DNA from: Rhodospirillales bacterium
Lineage (GTDB): Bacteria; Pseudomonadota; Alphaproteobacteria; Rhodospirillales; Shumkoniaceae
DNA: 45,781 bases
Direction: 5' to 3'
NCBI GenBank assembly: GCA_014859895.1
Contig: JACZKS010000042.1
Location: 1 to 45,781 of the forward strand
Positions 1 to 9,167 of this stretch are shown in pieces (positions within the stretch are counted from its first letter, which is position 1; every line of letters starts with the position of its first letter). The notes under the pieces were generated by a model that saw nothing but the letters and a program-made list of their open reading frames with translations, was not told the DNA's origin and did no database searches. A program made the translations under genes and the position numbers.

Positions 1-1214
1 GCGATGTCGGTGATCAGCGCCACCACTTCGCCGATCTTGTTGGCCGCCTGGGCCAGGCCTTGCACCTTAAGGTTGGTCTGTTCGGCCTCGCTCACCGCCG
101 CGGCGGCGATCTGCGAGGCTTGCGTCACCTGGCGGCTGATCTCGCCGATCGAGGAGGACAGTTCCTCGGTCGCCGCCGCCACCGTCTGTACGTTGGCCGA
201 GGCCTGTTCCGAGGCCGCCGCCACGGCGGAAGCCTGCCGCGTCGCCTCTTCGGCCGTCGCCCCCATGGCTTCCGAGGACGAGTGCATCTCGGTCGCCGCC
301 GAGGACACCTGATTGACCACCTTGCCGACAGAGGCCTCGAAGGTGTCGGCCAACGTCAGCATGGCCTGGCGCTTTTCCTTCTCGGTCCGACGTTCAGCCT
401 CCAACTGCTCCTCGCGCATACGGTCCATCTCGAGGGTCTTGGCCAGGAACACGTCCATGCTCCGCGCCAAGTCACCGATCTCGTTCTTCTGGTCGGTGAA
501 CTTGACCTCGATCGACTTGTCGCCCTCGGCCAGGCGCCGCATGCTGGCGGTAATATAGGCAAGTGGCTTGGTGATGCCCCGCCCGATGGCCCAGGATGCC
601 CCCACCACTGCTATCAGGATGACGGCGGCAACGGTACCGACGATGGCCAGAACACGCATGAAGATGGCATCGACATCGTCGACGTAGATGCCCGAACCGA
701 CGATCCACTGCCATGGCGCGAACGCCTGGACATAGGAAACCTTCGGGACGGGCTTTTCAAAGCCCGGCTTTGGCCATGCATATTCAACAAACCCGTGACC
801 GGTCCTTTTGCTGACGGCAACCATCTCGTCGAACAGCTTGATGCCATTCGGGTCCGTGATTCCCGCCAGCGGCTTTCCATCCATCTCGGGCTTGAACGGA
901 TGCATGAGCATCACGTTGTCGAGGGATTGTACCCAGAAGTATTCCTGCTCGTCGTAACGCAGCGTGGCAAGGGCTGCAAGCGAGGCCTTCTGGGCCTCAT
1001 CGCGGGTCATCCCGCCCGCCTTTTCCAGCGCGTGGTAATAGCCAAGGAGGCTTTCGGCCACCTGAACCACGTGTTGGGTCTTGATCTTGCGGTCCTCGAA
1101 CAGATTCTGGCGGATTTCGAAAAGCGAGAAACCGCCAACCGCCGAAATGCCTATGCCCGCGCCCGCAACAATCAAAAGCAGGCGCGCCGCCAACTTGAAT
1201 CGATCCAGGATCAT
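1..1214 (-). CDS. Methyl-accepting chemotaxis protein with single Cache domain (3' end outside window)
   Basis: Membrane chemoreceptor that would signal to CheA/CheW. Translation from the ATG at 1214 starts MILDRFKLAARLLLIVAGAG. It has a first membrane segment near residues 9-27, a periplasmic sCache_2-type domain (EYFWVQSLDNVMLMHPFKP, then PWQWIVGSGIYVDDVDAIF), a second membrane segment near 190-210, a HAMP region and the start of the methyl-accepting coiled coil. The frame stays open to base 1, in the hairpin-tip region ([12 protein letters not shown]), so roughly the last 150 residues are missing. An AGAGG ribosome site lies 6 bases before the ATG. It is a close paralogue of the receptor at 4294-5979, sharing the Cache layout and HAMP sequence. 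The ligand is unknown; sCache_2 domains often bind small carboxylates, but that is family knowledge only. Confidence 0.93.
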   Translation of the reverse strand, partial: MILDRFKLAARLLLIVAGAGIGISAVGGFSLFEIRQNLFEDRKIKTQHVVQVAESLLGYYHALEKAGGMTRDEAQKASLAALATLRYDEQEYFWVQSLDNVMLMHPFKPEMDGKPLAGITDPNGIKLFDEMVAVSKRTGHGFVEYAWPKPGFEKPVPKVSYVQAFAPWQWIVGSGIYVDDVDAIFMRVLAIVGTVAAVILIAVVGASWAIGRGITKPLAYITASMRRLAEGDKSIEVKFTDQKNEIGDLARSMDVFLAKTLEMDRMREEQLEAERRTEKEKRQAMLTLADTFEASVGKVVNQVSSAATEMHSSSEAMGATAEEATRQASAVAAASEQASANVQTVAAATEELSSSIGEISRQVTQASQIAAAAVSEAEQTNLKVQGLAQAANKIGEVVALITDI

Positions 1215-1515
1215 CTGTTGCCTCTTACAAGTTTGCGGCTTCTTGTTTTTTTTCACCCGCCGCCTTTCATGGACGTCCGCCAGCGATCGTTGGGAAATTC
1301 CTATCAACCCGTTATCGCGGGTGGCATTCGCCGTTCGGAAAGCCGGGGGGGGAAACGTCGATGGCTCCCGACGATTGATATCCATTCATACCTGTATTTC
1401 GTAAAGATAGGATTACGATTAGGGGATTCTTTGTAACGAATTGTCTCGCGGGCGTTACAGACCAAGATAAACGACGCTTCCGACGCACGAGGCGTTCCCG
1501 GGGCGAAGGCTTTCC
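1215..1515 (-). promoter_or_regulatory. Upstream region of first MCP, with shared promoter block
   Basis: No credible gene lies here. On the minus strand it is the leader of the MCP starting at 1214. A block at 1409-1444 (minus strand: ACAATTCGTTACAAAG, 8 variable bases, then AATCGTAATC) recurs upstream of the secreted Cache protein at 4024-4059 with the same spacing. It is probably a promoter or operator. The long antisense frame running through here is a high-GC shadow. Confidence 0.4.
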
Positions 1516-1573
1516 GGCCAACGAAGCACCACCCCGTCTTCCCTTCGGAAGGCGGGGTGGTGCTTCGTTGGCC
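1516..1573 (-). terminator. Long perfect hairpin after second MCP
   Basis: Arms 1516-1536 and 1553-1573 are perfect 21-base complements, and pairing continues inward (1538-1542 with 1547-1551) to a tight CTTC loop. The hairpin begins 16 bases past the stop codon of the MCP at 1589. No clear T-run follows on either strand, so it may act as a transcript-stabilising end or an imperfect terminator. Confidence 0.7.
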
Positions 1574-1588
1574 GTCGTGGGAAGACGG

Positions 1589-3241
1589 CTACGCCCGTAC
1601 GCCGGCCAGGAACTTGTCGACCTCGGCGCGAAGCGTTTCGGACTGCTGCGACAACTCGCCGGCCGCCCGGTGGATCTGTTCAGCCGCCTCGCCGGTTTCG
1701 TTGGCCGCCTGACTGACGCCGCCGATGTTGGCGGACACCTCCTGGGTTCCCGCCGCCGCCTGCTCGACGTTCCGGGCGATCTCCTGAGTGGCGGCGCCCT
1801 GTTCCTCGACCGCCGAAGCGACGCCGGAGTTGACCTCGTTGATCTTGGAGATGGTGCGGGTGATCGACTCGATGGCCGCCACCGCTTCCTGGGTTGCCGC
1901 CTGGATACTCGATATCTGGGCGCCGATCTCGTCGGTTGCCTTGGCCGTCTGGTTGGCCAGATTCTTGACCTCGGAAGCCACCACCGCGAAGCCCTTGCCG
2001 GCATCCCCGGCCCGCGCCGCCTCGATGGTGGCGTTGAGCGCCAGCAGGTTGGTCTGTTCGGCGATGTCGGTGATCAGCGCCACCACTTCGCCGATCTTGT
2101 TGGCCGCCTGGGCCAGGCCCTGGACCTTGACGTTGGTCTGCTCGGCCTCGCTGACCGCTGCGGCGGCGATCTGAGAAGCCTGTGTCACCTGCCGGCTGAT
2201 CTCGGAGATCGAGCCCGACAGTTCCTCGGCCGCCGAGGCAACGGTCTGGACGTTGGCCGAAGCCTGCTCGGAAGCCGCCGCCACGGCCGAGGCCTGACGT
2301 GTGGCCTCCTCTGCCGTCGCGCTCATCGCTTCGGAAGAGGATCGCATCTCGGTCGCCGCCGACGACACCTGGCCGACGACATGACCAACCGAGGCTTCGA
2401 AGGCGTCGGCCATCGTCGCCATGGCTTGGCGCTTTTCCTTCTCGGCGCGGCGCTGGTTCTCCTCGTTTTCGGCCCCGAGCCTGACCTTCTCGATGGCATT
2501 GTCCTTGAACACCTGGACGGCCGCCGCCATTTCGCCCATCTCGTCACGGCGCCCGCGCGCCGGCACCTCGACCTCCAGATCGCCGCCGGCAAGGCGGCCC
2601 ATGGCCTGTGTCATGGTCAAAAGCGGCTTGCTGACGATCTGCGACAACAAGACGATCAGGACGCCGATCAGGACGACAACCGCCGTCCCCGCGACCAGCA
2701 CCTCGGCCCACAGGGCCGAGGCAATCGCCTTTTGCAGATGATCGGTGCTCCAAGCGATGGCCAAGCTGCCCGCACGATCCTTGTTCTTCCCGGATACGAC
2801 CGGCGCGACCACGACGATATGAAGGTCCGCGTCCTTGATCACGATTTCACCTTTGGCCAAGGCTTCGGGCTGGATCTGCAGGGCGCCACCCAGGTCATAG
2901 GCGGGAAATTGGGGTGACGTGAAGTTGGTGACCATATTGCCTTCGGCATCGAAGGTGGTGACGCTGGCCATATTGGTTGAGGTGTCGGCCGCGAAATCGG
3001 CATAGGCCCGCTCGATGGCGTCGGTCTTTTTCCATTGCAAGCCACCCGAAACCTGGGTTGCCAGAAGTTGTGTGATCTTCCCCACGTCGTTCTGGAACTG
3101 ACTGAAAATGCGGTCCTTCATATCAACCGCCCGGATGCCGGCGGTCACGGCGAAGCCGACGAGAACGGCGACCCCCAGCATGGACGACACCTTAAAGCCG
3201 ATCGACCGCCCCTTGGTGAGAAACCGTCGCTTGCCATTCAT
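1589..3241 (-). CDS. Methyl-accepting chemotaxis protein, distinct periplasmic sensor
   Basis: Complete 550-residue receptor. It has a first membrane segment near residues 17-38, a periplasmic domain of about 140 residues (roughly 40-180), a second membrane segment near 182-205, HAMP ([18 protein letters not shown]), then the methyl-accepting signalling domain with the conserved tip [19 protein letters not shown] and the C-terminal KFLAGVRA. The sensor domain differs from those of the MCPs at 1-1214 and 4294-5979, while the signalling half is nearly identical to theirs. The ATG at 3241 has a strong AGGAGGG site 8 bases upstream. It lies 84 bases downstream of, and in the same direction as, a gene for a secreted Cache protein, so the two are probably cotranscribed and may form a binding-protein/receptor pair. 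Confidence 0.96.
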   Translation of the reverse strand: MNGKRRFLTKGRSIGFKVSSMLGVAVLVGFAVTAGIRAVDMKDRIFSQFQNDVGKITQLLATQVSGGLQWKKTDAIERAYADFAADTSTNMASVTTFDAEGNMVTNFTSPQFPAYDLGGALQIQPEALAKGEIVIKDADLHIVVVAPVVSGKNKDRAGSLAIAWSTDHLQKAIASALWAEVLVAGTAVVVLIGVLIVLLSQIVSKPLLTMTQAMGRLAGGDLEVEVPARGRRDEMGEMAAAVQVFKDNAIEKVRLGAENEENQRRAEKEKRQAMATMADAFEASVGHVVGQVSSAATEMRSSSEAMSATAEEATRQASAVAAASEQASANVQTVASAAEELSGSISEISRQVTQASQIAAAAVSEAEQTNVKVQGLAQAANKIGEVVALITDIAEQTNLLALNATIEAARAGDAGKGFAVVASEVKNLANQTAKATDEIGAQISSIQAATQEAVAAIESITRTISKINEVNSGVASAVEEQGAATQEIARNVEQAAAGTQEVSANIGGVSQAANETGEAAEQIHRAAGELSQQSETLRAEVDKFLAGVRA

Positions 3242-3325
3242 GGATCTTCCCTCCTTTTTGGGGGATCGGCGGGGGCACCCTCAAGGCCCCCTCGCCAACC
3301 GGGAAATGTCGTTGGTCGTCTCGTC

Positions 3326-3916
3326 CTATTGGTCGAGGTTTTCGACGTCCAGGCCGATCGTTACGGCGCCGATCACCTGCTTCGTTTCCGGATCGACGAC
3401 CGGAAGGCTCAACTGGCTCTGGAAGCGTTGAGTCGATTCATCCTGCTCGACGTCACCCAGGTGAATGGCATCGGGCCCGACCTTGAAGGTCTTCTGCCAC
3501 TTGGCCTCGTCGCCCTGCCAATAGTCGGAAGTCACGTCGCTCTGCCCGACGTTGAGGCCCTTGTCATCCATGACGAAAATTTCAGTGATCAGACCCTTGC
3601 TGTCGGCCTTCACCTTCTTCAGATACGCCGACAACTCGTTGCCGAGGACGGCATTGATGAGTGGCTTGTCGGCGACCTTGGTCTGGGCACGCCAATCCTT
3701 GTCCAACTTGTCGATGTCAGCCTGGGTCAGCGAGGCATGCTTGGCATTCTGTGCCTTGACGGCGGTGACGACGACGGCATTGTTCAACCAAGCTGGAACC
3801 TTGGCCTTGGCATATTCGGTCATCGGCGCCTCATGGGGACCGGCGGCAAAGGCCAGGCCAGTAACCAGAGCCAACGGAGTGAGAAGGGAGAACAATTTGA
3901 AAAAAGATTTCATCAT
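3326..3916 (-). CDS. Secreted (periplasmic) Cache/PAS-like sensor protein
   Basis: Protein of 196 residues with a clear Sec signal peptide (MMKSFFKLFSLLTPLALVTG, cleavage after about residue 24) and no later membrane segment. The C-terminal half is Cache-like: ITEIFVMDDKGLNVGQSD, then LSLPVVDPETKQVIGAVTIG near residues 110-190, the fold that senses ligands in chemoreceptors and kinases. With no output domain it must act through a partner. The MCP gene 84 bases downstream on the same strand is the obvious candidate. AGGAG lies 8 bases before the first of two adjacent ATG codons. The family call is good; partnership with the MCP is inference from gene order. Confidence 0.85.
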   Translation of the reverse strand: MMKSFFKLFSLLTPLALVTGLAFAAGPHEAPMTEYAKAKVPAWLNNAVVVTAVKAQNAKHASLTQADIDKLDKDWRAQTKVADKPLINAVLGNELSAYLKKVKADSKGLITEIFVMDDKGLNVGQSDVTSDYWQGDEAKWQKTFKVGPDAIHLGDVEQDESTQRFQSQLSLPVVDPETKQVIGAVTIGLDVENLDQ

Positions 3917-4238
3917 TAGGTCTCTCCTGGAAGCTGGCAGTTATTTCCGTTCGCGAGCCCGGTACAGACGAAGACGGTCCGGGAATACGAGCGGTTCCAG
4001 GCTAGCAGGCACCGTGTTTCAGAATGATTTCGATTCGACGAGACTTTGTAACAAATTGTTGTTCAACCGCGTCAAGTTGAAATAAACGCACAAAATGTCT
4101 TATTGCATTGTTTTATATAGTATATTTTACAATCCATGATTCGCATGGACCCCGATCTTCTACCTTCACGTTAATTCCATGGATGGATTTTCGTGTTTTG
4201 GCTCCTTCAACCAAGGCCGGAAGCGGGATCAACAAGAA
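3917..4238 (-). promoter_or_regulatory. Promoter region of the secreted Cache protein/MCP pair
   Basis: Non-coding stretch upstream of the gene at 3916. The block at 4024-4059 (minus strand: ACAATTTGTTACAAAG, 8 bases, AATCGAAATC) matches the block upstream of the first MCP in 15 of 16 and 10 of 12 positions with identical spacing. A markedly AT-rich patch lies at about 4085-4145 in an otherwise GC-rich window. No gene is visible. Confidence 0.45.
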
Positions 4239-4271
4239 GCCGCCCCGCTTCCGGTCAGGAAGCGAGGCGGC
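4239..4271 (-). terminator. Hairpin after third MCP
   Basis: Arms 4239-4252 and 4258-4271 pair over 14 positions with one mismatch and a 5-base loop. The hairpin starts 22 bases past the stop codon of the MCP at 4294. There is no T-run, so termination strength is uncertain. Confidence 0.6.
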
Positions 4272-4293
4272 TCGTGTGGTTGAGTCCTCGTTG

Positions 4294-5979
4294 CTACGCC
4301 CGTACGCCGGCCAGGAACTTGTCGACCTCGGTGCGCAGGATCTCCGATTGCTGCGAAAGTTCCCCCGCCGTCGAGTGGATCTGGCCGGCCGCCGTGCCGG
4401 TCTCGCTGGCGGCCTGACTGACCCCGGCAATGTTGGAGGAAACCTCCTGGGTGCCCGCCGCCGCCTGCTCGACGTTGCGGGCGATCTCCTGGGTCGCCGC
4501 ACCCTGCTCCTCGACCGCCGAGGCGACGCCGGAATTGACCTCATTGATCTTGGAGATGGTGCGGGTGATCGACTCGATGGCCGTGACCGCTTCCTGGGTC
4601 GCCGCCTGGATGCCGGCGATCTGGGCGCCGATCTCGTCGGTCGCCTTGGCCGTCTGGTTGGCCAAGTTCTTGACCTCGGAAGCCACCACCGCGAAGCCCT
4701 TGCCGGCGTCCCCGGCCCGGGCCGCCTCGATGGTGGCGTTCAAGGCCAGCAGGTTGGTCTGTTCGGCGATGTCGGTGATGAGGGCCACCACCTCGCCGAT
4801 CTTGTTGGCGGCCTGGGCCAGGCCCTGGACCTTGACGTTGGTCTGCTCGGCCTCGCTCACCGCCGCCGACGCGATCTGAGAGGCCTGCGTCACTTGCCGG
4901 CTGATTTCAGAGATCGAGGAGGAAAGTTCTTCCGCCGCAGAAGCCACTGTCTGCACATTGGCCGAGGCCTGTTCCGAAGCCGCCGCCACGGCGGAAGCCT
5001 GACGGGTGGCCTCCTCGGCGGTGGCGCTCATCGCTTCCGAGGAGGACTGCATCTCGGTCGCCGCCGAGGACACCTGCTTGACCACCTTGCCGACCGAGGC
5101 CTCGAAGGTGTCGGCCAGCGTCAGCATGGCTTGGCGTTTTTCCTGTTCGGCCTTGCGCTCGGCTTCAGCCTGCGCCTCGTGCATGCGGTCCATCTCGATG
5201 GTCTTTTCCAGGAACACGTCCATGGCCCGAGACAGGTCACCGATCTCGTTCTTCTGGTCGGTGAACTTAACCTTGATCGACTTGTCGCCTTCGGCCAGGC
5301 GCCGCATGCTGGTGGCGATGTAGGTGAGTGGCTTGGTGATGCCGCGGCTGATCACGAAGGAGCCGCCGCCGACCAAAACGAGAATGACCAGAGCGACGCC
5401 GCCGACAACGGCCAGAACCTTCATGAAAATGGCATCGACGTCGTCGATGTAGATGCCGGTACCGATGATCCAGCCCCACGGGGCATACCCCTTGAGGTAC
5501 GAAATCTTGGATCGGATCGTCTTGCCGTCCGGCGTCTGGAACTCGTAGGGCACGAAGCCCTCGCCCGACGCCTTGACCACCTTGACGAATTCCTGCCAGT
5601 GGTGCTTGCCGACAGCATCCGTCGTGTTGGTCATGTCCTTGCCGATGAGATCCGCTTTGAATGGATGCATGACGACGCGCGGATGCATGTCGTTGATCCA
5701 GAAGTATTCATTGCCCTCGTAACGCAGATCCTTGACCGCATCCTTGGCCCGTGCTTGCGCCTCCTCGACCGAAAGCGTCCCCGCCTCGGCCATCTTTGCA
5801 TAGTGGACAACCAGGCTGTGGGCATTCTCGACAAGGCCGCGCGTCTTGAGCATGCGGTCTTCGATGAGATTGCCCCTCATCTCGTAAAGGGCGAAGCCGC
5901 CGGCGGCGGCAATTCCGACGACGGTTCCCACCACGATCAACCAAAGCCGGGAGCCAATCTTCAGTTTGTCCAAAACCAT
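4294..5979 (-). CDS. Methyl-accepting chemotaxis protein with single Cache domain
   Basis: Complete 561-residue receptor. It has a first membrane segment at about 12-30, an sCache_2 domain at about 35-185 ([17 protein letters not shown] and [19 protein letters not shown]), a second membrane segment near 190-210, HAMP ([19 protein letters not shown]), a methyl-accepting coiled coil with tip [19 protein letters not shown], and the C-terminal KFLAGVRA. It is the full-length sister of the receptor truncated at the left edge. It differs from that protein mainly in the ligand domain, suggesting duplication followed by change of ligand. GAGG lies about 10 bases before the ATG. It is followed by its own hairpin and so is probably a separate transcription unit. 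Confidence 0.96.
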   Translation of the reverse strand: MVLDKLKIGSRLWLIVVGTVVGIAAAGGFALYEMRGNLIEDRMLKTRGLVENAHSLVVHYAKMAEAGTLSVEEAQARAKDAVKDLRYEGNEYFWINDMHPRVVMHPFKADLIGKDMTNTTDAVGKHHWQEFVKVVKASGEGFVPYEFQTPDGKTIRSKISYLKGYAPWGWIIGTGIYIDDVDAIFMKVLAVVGGVALVILVLVGGGSFVISRGITKPLTYIATSMRRLAEGDKSIKVKFTDQKNEIGDLSRAMDVFLEKTIEMDRMHEAQAEAERKAEQEKRQAMLTLADTFEASVGKVVKQVSSAATEMQSSSEAMSATAEEATRQASAVAAASEQASANVQTVASAAEELSSSISEISRQVTQASQIASAAVSEAEQTNVKVQGLAQAANKIGEVVALITDIAEQTNLLALNATIEAARAGDAGKGFAVVASEVKNLANQTAKATDEIGAQIAGIQAATQEAVTAIESITRTISKINEVNSGVASAVEEQGAATQEIARNVEQAAAGTQEVSSNIAGVSQAASETGTAAGQIHSTAGELSQQSEILRTEVDKFLAGVRA

Positions 5980-6174
5980 GCCCGCAAATCCTCATAAGAA
6001 AAGTCTTGTCCTCCCCGACCATCCGCGGAAGATCCGTCAATAGTGCATACCCGCATTCGTATTTCGCGGGCAAAATACACCCTATTTGTCTCGGAATTAT
6101 GTTTCGAACGCGCGGGATGGTTACATTTTGTTGCTGATTTATGACAGCGCGAAACACGGGAGAGATTTTCCCCC
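5980..6174 (-). promoter_or_regulatory. Upstream region of third MCP
   Basis: Non-coding leader of the MCP starting at 5979. A weak, gapped resemblance to the promoter block of the other chemotaxis genes is visible at about 6099-6133 (ATGTTTCGAA, then TTACATTTTGTTG on the plus strand). It is not strong enough to call as the same site. Confidence 0.25.
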
Positions 6175-6206
6175 GACGGGCCCCCTGCAAAAAAGGGCGC
6201 CCCGTC
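6175..6206 (-). terminator. Hairpin downstream of ugpC
   Basis: Arms 6175-6186 and 6194-6206 pair with one bulge around a loop of about 7 bases (GCAAAAA). It lies 61 bases past the ugpC stop and is the likely end of the ugpBAEC transcript. It lacks a convincing T-run. Confidence 0.45.
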
Positions 6207-6267
6207 CCCATCGGAAGAGTATCAGCACCGTCGTGATCGCATCGGTAGGTCCCGGCGGGTGGCCGGC

Positions 6268-7356
6268 TCAATCCGGCGTATTCAAGCGCTTGCCGGTTTC
6301 CCTGTCGAAAACGTGGATGTGGGCCGGGTCCACCCGCAACGACAGGACAGTCTGCTGACGGGCCTCGCGGAAGCCCTGGACGCGCACGGCCAGCGCCGCG
6401 CGGTCACGGCCGAACTGGCCGTGGATGATGGTGTCGGCCCCCAGTTGTTCGATGACCTCGACGGTCGGCCGCACGACGCCGGCTCCCTCGGGGGCGATCT
6501 CGAAGTGTTCGGGGCGCACGCCCACCGTCACCGGCCTGCCGGCCGCCGCCTTGGTGCCGTGGTCGGGCAGCGGCAGCACGTCGCCGCCGGAAAGCTCGAT
6601 GCCGCTGGCGTCCTCGCGGATGCGGCCCTCGAAGAAGTTCATGGCGGGCGAACCGATGAAGCCGGCGACGAACACCGTCTGCGGCGCATCATAAAGATCG
6701 AGTGGCGTGCCCACCTGCTCGACGATGCCGTCGGCCAGCACCATCAGGCGGTCGCCCAGCGTCATCGCCTCGACCTGGTCGTGGGTCACATAGACGCTGG
6801 TGATGCTGAGCCGCTGTTGCAGCTTCTTGATTTCGAGGCGCATCTGGACGCGCAGCTTGGCATCGAGATTGGAAAGCGGTTCGTCGAATAAAAACACCGC
6901 CGGCTCGCGGACGATGGCGCGGCCCATGGCGACGCGCTGGCGCTGGCCGCCAGAAAGCTGACGCGGCTTGCGCTTCAAAAGTTCGCCCAGTTCCAGAATG
7001 TCGGCCGCCTTCTGCACCCGCTGCTCGATCTCGGCCTTGGGCATGCCGCGGATTTTGAGCCCGTAGGCCATGTTGTTGTAGACCGTCATGTGGGGGTAAA
7101 GCGCGTAGTTCTGGAACACCATGGCGATGTCGCGCTCGGCCGGCTCCAGGTCATTGACCACCCGCCCGCCGATGGAAATTTCACCATCAGTAATCCGCTC
7201 CAGCCCGGCGATCATGCGCAGCAGCGTCGACTTGCCGCAGCCGCTGGGACCGACGATGACGATCAGTTCGCCATCGGCGATGGTGCAGTCGACCCCGTGG
7301 ATGACCTCGGCATCGCCGTAGTTCTTCCGGACTCCGCGTAGCGTCACTTCAGCCAT
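6268..7356 (-). CDS. ugpC: Glycerol-3-phosphate ABC importer, ATP-binding subunit UgpC
   Basis: Cytoplasmic ATPase of 362 residues that powers uptake of glycerol-3-phosphate and glycerophosphodiesters. Walker [10 protein letters not shown] is at 36-44, followed by the signature [14 protein letters not shown], Walker [14 protein letters not shown] and the switch histidine in VTHDQ. The C-terminal third is the MalK-type TOBE/regulatory domain, which is usual for UgpC. It is last in ugpB-ugpA-ugpE-ugpC, 21 bases after ugpE. MalK-family ATPases look alike; the Ugp assignment rests on the permeases, the binding protein and the flanking glpK/glpR/ugpQ genes. Confidence 0.95.
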   Translation of the reverse strand: MAEVTLRGVRKNYGDAEVIHGVDCTIADGELIVIVGPSGCGKSTLLRMIAGLERITDGEISIGGRVVNDLEPAERDIAMVFQNYALYPHMTVYNNMAYGLKIRGMPKAEIEQRVQKAADILELGELLKRKPRQLSGGQRQRVAMGRAIVREPAVFLFDEPLSNLDAKLRVQMRLEIKKLQQRLSITSVYVTHDQVEAMTLGDRLMVLADGIVEQVGTPLDLYDAPQTVFVAGFIGSPAMNFFEGRIREDASGIELSGGDVLPLPDHGTKAAAGRPVTVGVRPEHFEIAPEGAGVVRPTVEVIEQLGADTIIHGQFGRDRAALAVRVQGFREARQQTVLSLRVDPAHIHVFDRETGKRLNTPD

Positions 7357-7377
7357 GGTTCATTTCCTCGGACCGGG

Positions 7378-8223
7378 TCATTTCTCGGTTTCAGTCATGC
7401 CCTGGACGAACAGCTTCTGCATCAGCACCACCACCGCCACCGGCGGCAGCATGGCCAGCATGGTGGTGGCCATGATGATGTGCCATTCGGCCTGGTCGTC
7501 GCCCACCGCCAGCATGCGGTTGATGCCGATCAGCATGGTGTACATGCTTTCATCCGTGGTGATCAGCAGCGGCCATAGGTACTGGTTCCAGCCATAGATG
7601 AACAGGATGACGAACAGCGCCGCGATGTTGGTGCGCGACATCGGAAACAGAATGTCCTTGAAGAAGCGCATCGGCCCGGCGCCATCGACGCGCGCCGCCT
7701 CCGACAGCTCATCGGGCACCGTCATGAAGAACTGGCGGAACAGGAAGGTGGCGGTGGCCGACGCAATCAGCGGGATGGTCAGGCCGAAATAGTTGTCCAG
7801 CATGCCGAGGTCGGAGACCACCTTGTAGGTGGGAAGGATGCGCACCTCGACGGGCAGCATCAGGGTGATGAAAATCATCCAGAAGAAGAAGATGCGGAAG
7901 CGGAAGCGGAAATAGACGATGGCGAAGGCCGCCAGCATGGAAATGACGATCTTGCCGAAGGTGATGCCCAAGGCCATGACCAGGCTGTTGGCCATCATCA
8001 GCCAGACCGGGGCGCCCACCGCGCGGGCTCCTTCGGTCAGCGCCTTGTAGTAGTTCTCGAAGAAATGGCCGCCCGGCAGCAGCGGCATCGGCGGCTGCAA
8101 CAGGGTCTGCAACTGATGGGTCGAGGCGACGAAGGCGACCCAGATTGGAAAGGCCAGAACGAGGACGCCCATCAGCAGAATCGCGTGGGTGAGCACGGTC
8201 AGCCAGCGGCGGTTCTCGACCAT
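7378..8223 (-). CDS. ugpE: Glycerol-3-phosphate ABC importer, permease UgpE
   Basis: Inner-membrane permease of 281 residues, the same length as E. coli UgpE. It has six hydrophobic segments and the EAA coupling loop EAARVDGAGPMRFFKDILFP that contacts the ATPase. The true start is the ATG at 8223 ([17 protein letters not shown]), which overlaps the last base of the ugpA stop codon (TGATG), implying translational coupling. The frame stays open further upstream, but that part is antisense-style sequence inside ugpA. Confidence 0.95.
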   Translation of the reverse strand: MVENRRWLTVLTHAILLMGVLVLAFPIWVAFVASTHQLQTLLQPPMPLLPGGHFFENYYKALTEGARAVGAPVWLMMANSLVMALGITFGKIVISMLAAFAIVYFRFRFRIFFFWMIFITLMLPVEVRILPTYKVVSDLGMLDNYFGLTIPLIASATATFLFRQFFMTVPDELSEAARVDGAGPMRFFKDILFPMSRTNIAALFVILFIYGWNQYLWPLLITTDESMYTMLIGINRMLAVGDDQAEWHIIMATTMLAMLPPVAVVVLMQKLFVQGMTETEK

Positions 8224-9104
8224 CAGTAATTCACCCTGCGCTCGATGTAGCGAAACTGAATGACGGTCAGCGAAATGACGATGACCATCAGCACCACCGA
8301 CTGGGCGGCCGAGCCGCCAAGATCGAGGCCGAGGAAGCCGTCGCGGAAGACGTTGTAGACCAGGATGTTGGTGGACCCGGCCGGCCCCCCCTTGGTCACC
8401 TGATGGATAATGCCGAATGTCTCGAAGAATGCGTAGACGATGTTCATCACCAGAAGGAAGAAGGAGGTCGGCGTCAGCAGCGGGAAGACGATGGTCCAGA
8501 ATCGTCGTACGGAGCCCGCCCCATCGATGGCCGCCGCCTCGATCAGAGACTTGGGGATCGCTTGCAGGCCGGCCAGGAAGAACAGGAAGTTGTAGCTGAT
8601 CTGGCGCCATGCCGCGGCGACAATGACAAGGCCCATCGCCTGGTCGCCGTTGAGCGCGTGATTCCAGCCGTAGCCGACGGCGCGTAGGGCATAGACCAGG
8701 AGGCCGACGTTCGGATTGAAAAGGAAAAGGAACAACACGCCGGCCACCGCCGGCGCCACCGCATAAGGCCAGATGAGCAGGGTCTTATAGGTGGTGGCCC
8801 CTTTGATCACGCGATCGGCCTGCACCGCCAGGAAGAGTGCGCTGACCAGGGCCAGCAGGGCGACGGCGATACTGAAGACGGCCGTCACCTTCATCGATTG
8901 GAGGTACTCGGCATTGTCGAACAGATAAATGAAGTTATCGAACCAGGCAAACCGGGTGCTTAGCCCGAAGGCGTCCTGGATCAGCACCGACTGGAAGACC
9001 GCCTGCGAGGCCGGCCAGATGAAGAAGACGAGCGTCACTGCGATCTGCGGGGCAACCAGCAGATAGGGCAGGACGCGGTTATTGAAGGTGACGCGTTTTT
9101 CCAC
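8223..9104 (-). CDS. ugpA: Glycerol-3-phosphate ABC importer, permease UgpA
   Basis: Inner-membrane permease. From [10 protein letters not shown] through [12 protein letters not shown], the EAA loop [17 protein letters not shown] and [10 protein letters not shown]-like sequence to the end, it tracks E. coli UgpA closely. I start it at GTG 9104 (MEKRVTFNN, 293 residues), which leaves a short N-terminus like that of E. coli. An in-frame ATG at 9140 would add 12 residues, but it sits in the loop of a strong hairpin just after ugpB. AGG lies about 8 bases before the GTG. The choice of start is the uncertain part. Confidence 0.9.
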   Translation of the reverse strand: MEKRVTFNNRVLPYLLVAPQIAVTLVFFIWPASQAVFQSVLIQDAFGLSTRFAWFDNFIYLFDNAEYLQSMKVTAVFSIAVALLALVSALFLAVQADRVIKGATTYKTLLIWPYAVAPAVAGVLFLFLFNPNVGLLVYALRAVGYGWNHALNGDQAMGLVIVAAAWRQISYNFLFFLAGLQAIPKSLIEAAAIDGAGSVRRFWTIVFPLLTPTSFFLLVMNIVYAFFETFGIIHQVTKGGPAGSTNILVYNVFRDGFLGLDLGGSAAQSVVLMVIVISLTVIQFRYIERRVNY

Positions 9105-9125
9105 GCTGGAACCTAAGAGCGGATG

Positions 9126-9156
9126 GGGGCCGCCCGCCATGGCGGCGGACGGCCCC
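9126..9156 (-). terminator. Intercistronic hairpin between ugpB and ugpA
   Basis: Left arm 9126-9138 pairs with 9144-9156 over 13 positions with one C-A mismatch and a 5-base loop. It starts 11 bases after the ugpB stop. Such hairpins between a binding-protein gene and its permease genes commonly protect the upstream message or attenuate read-through, giving excess binding protein. That role is inferred here. Confidence 0.6.
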
Positions 9157-9167
9157 TCCTGTTGGAT

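Noticed and set aside
60-5997. Very long plus-strand open frames across the MCP genes (for example 60-1436, 1568-2917, 4108-5997)
   Set aside because: They are antisense to clear MCP sequence, rich in Arg/Gly/Leu/His and without family motifs; high-GC shadow frames.
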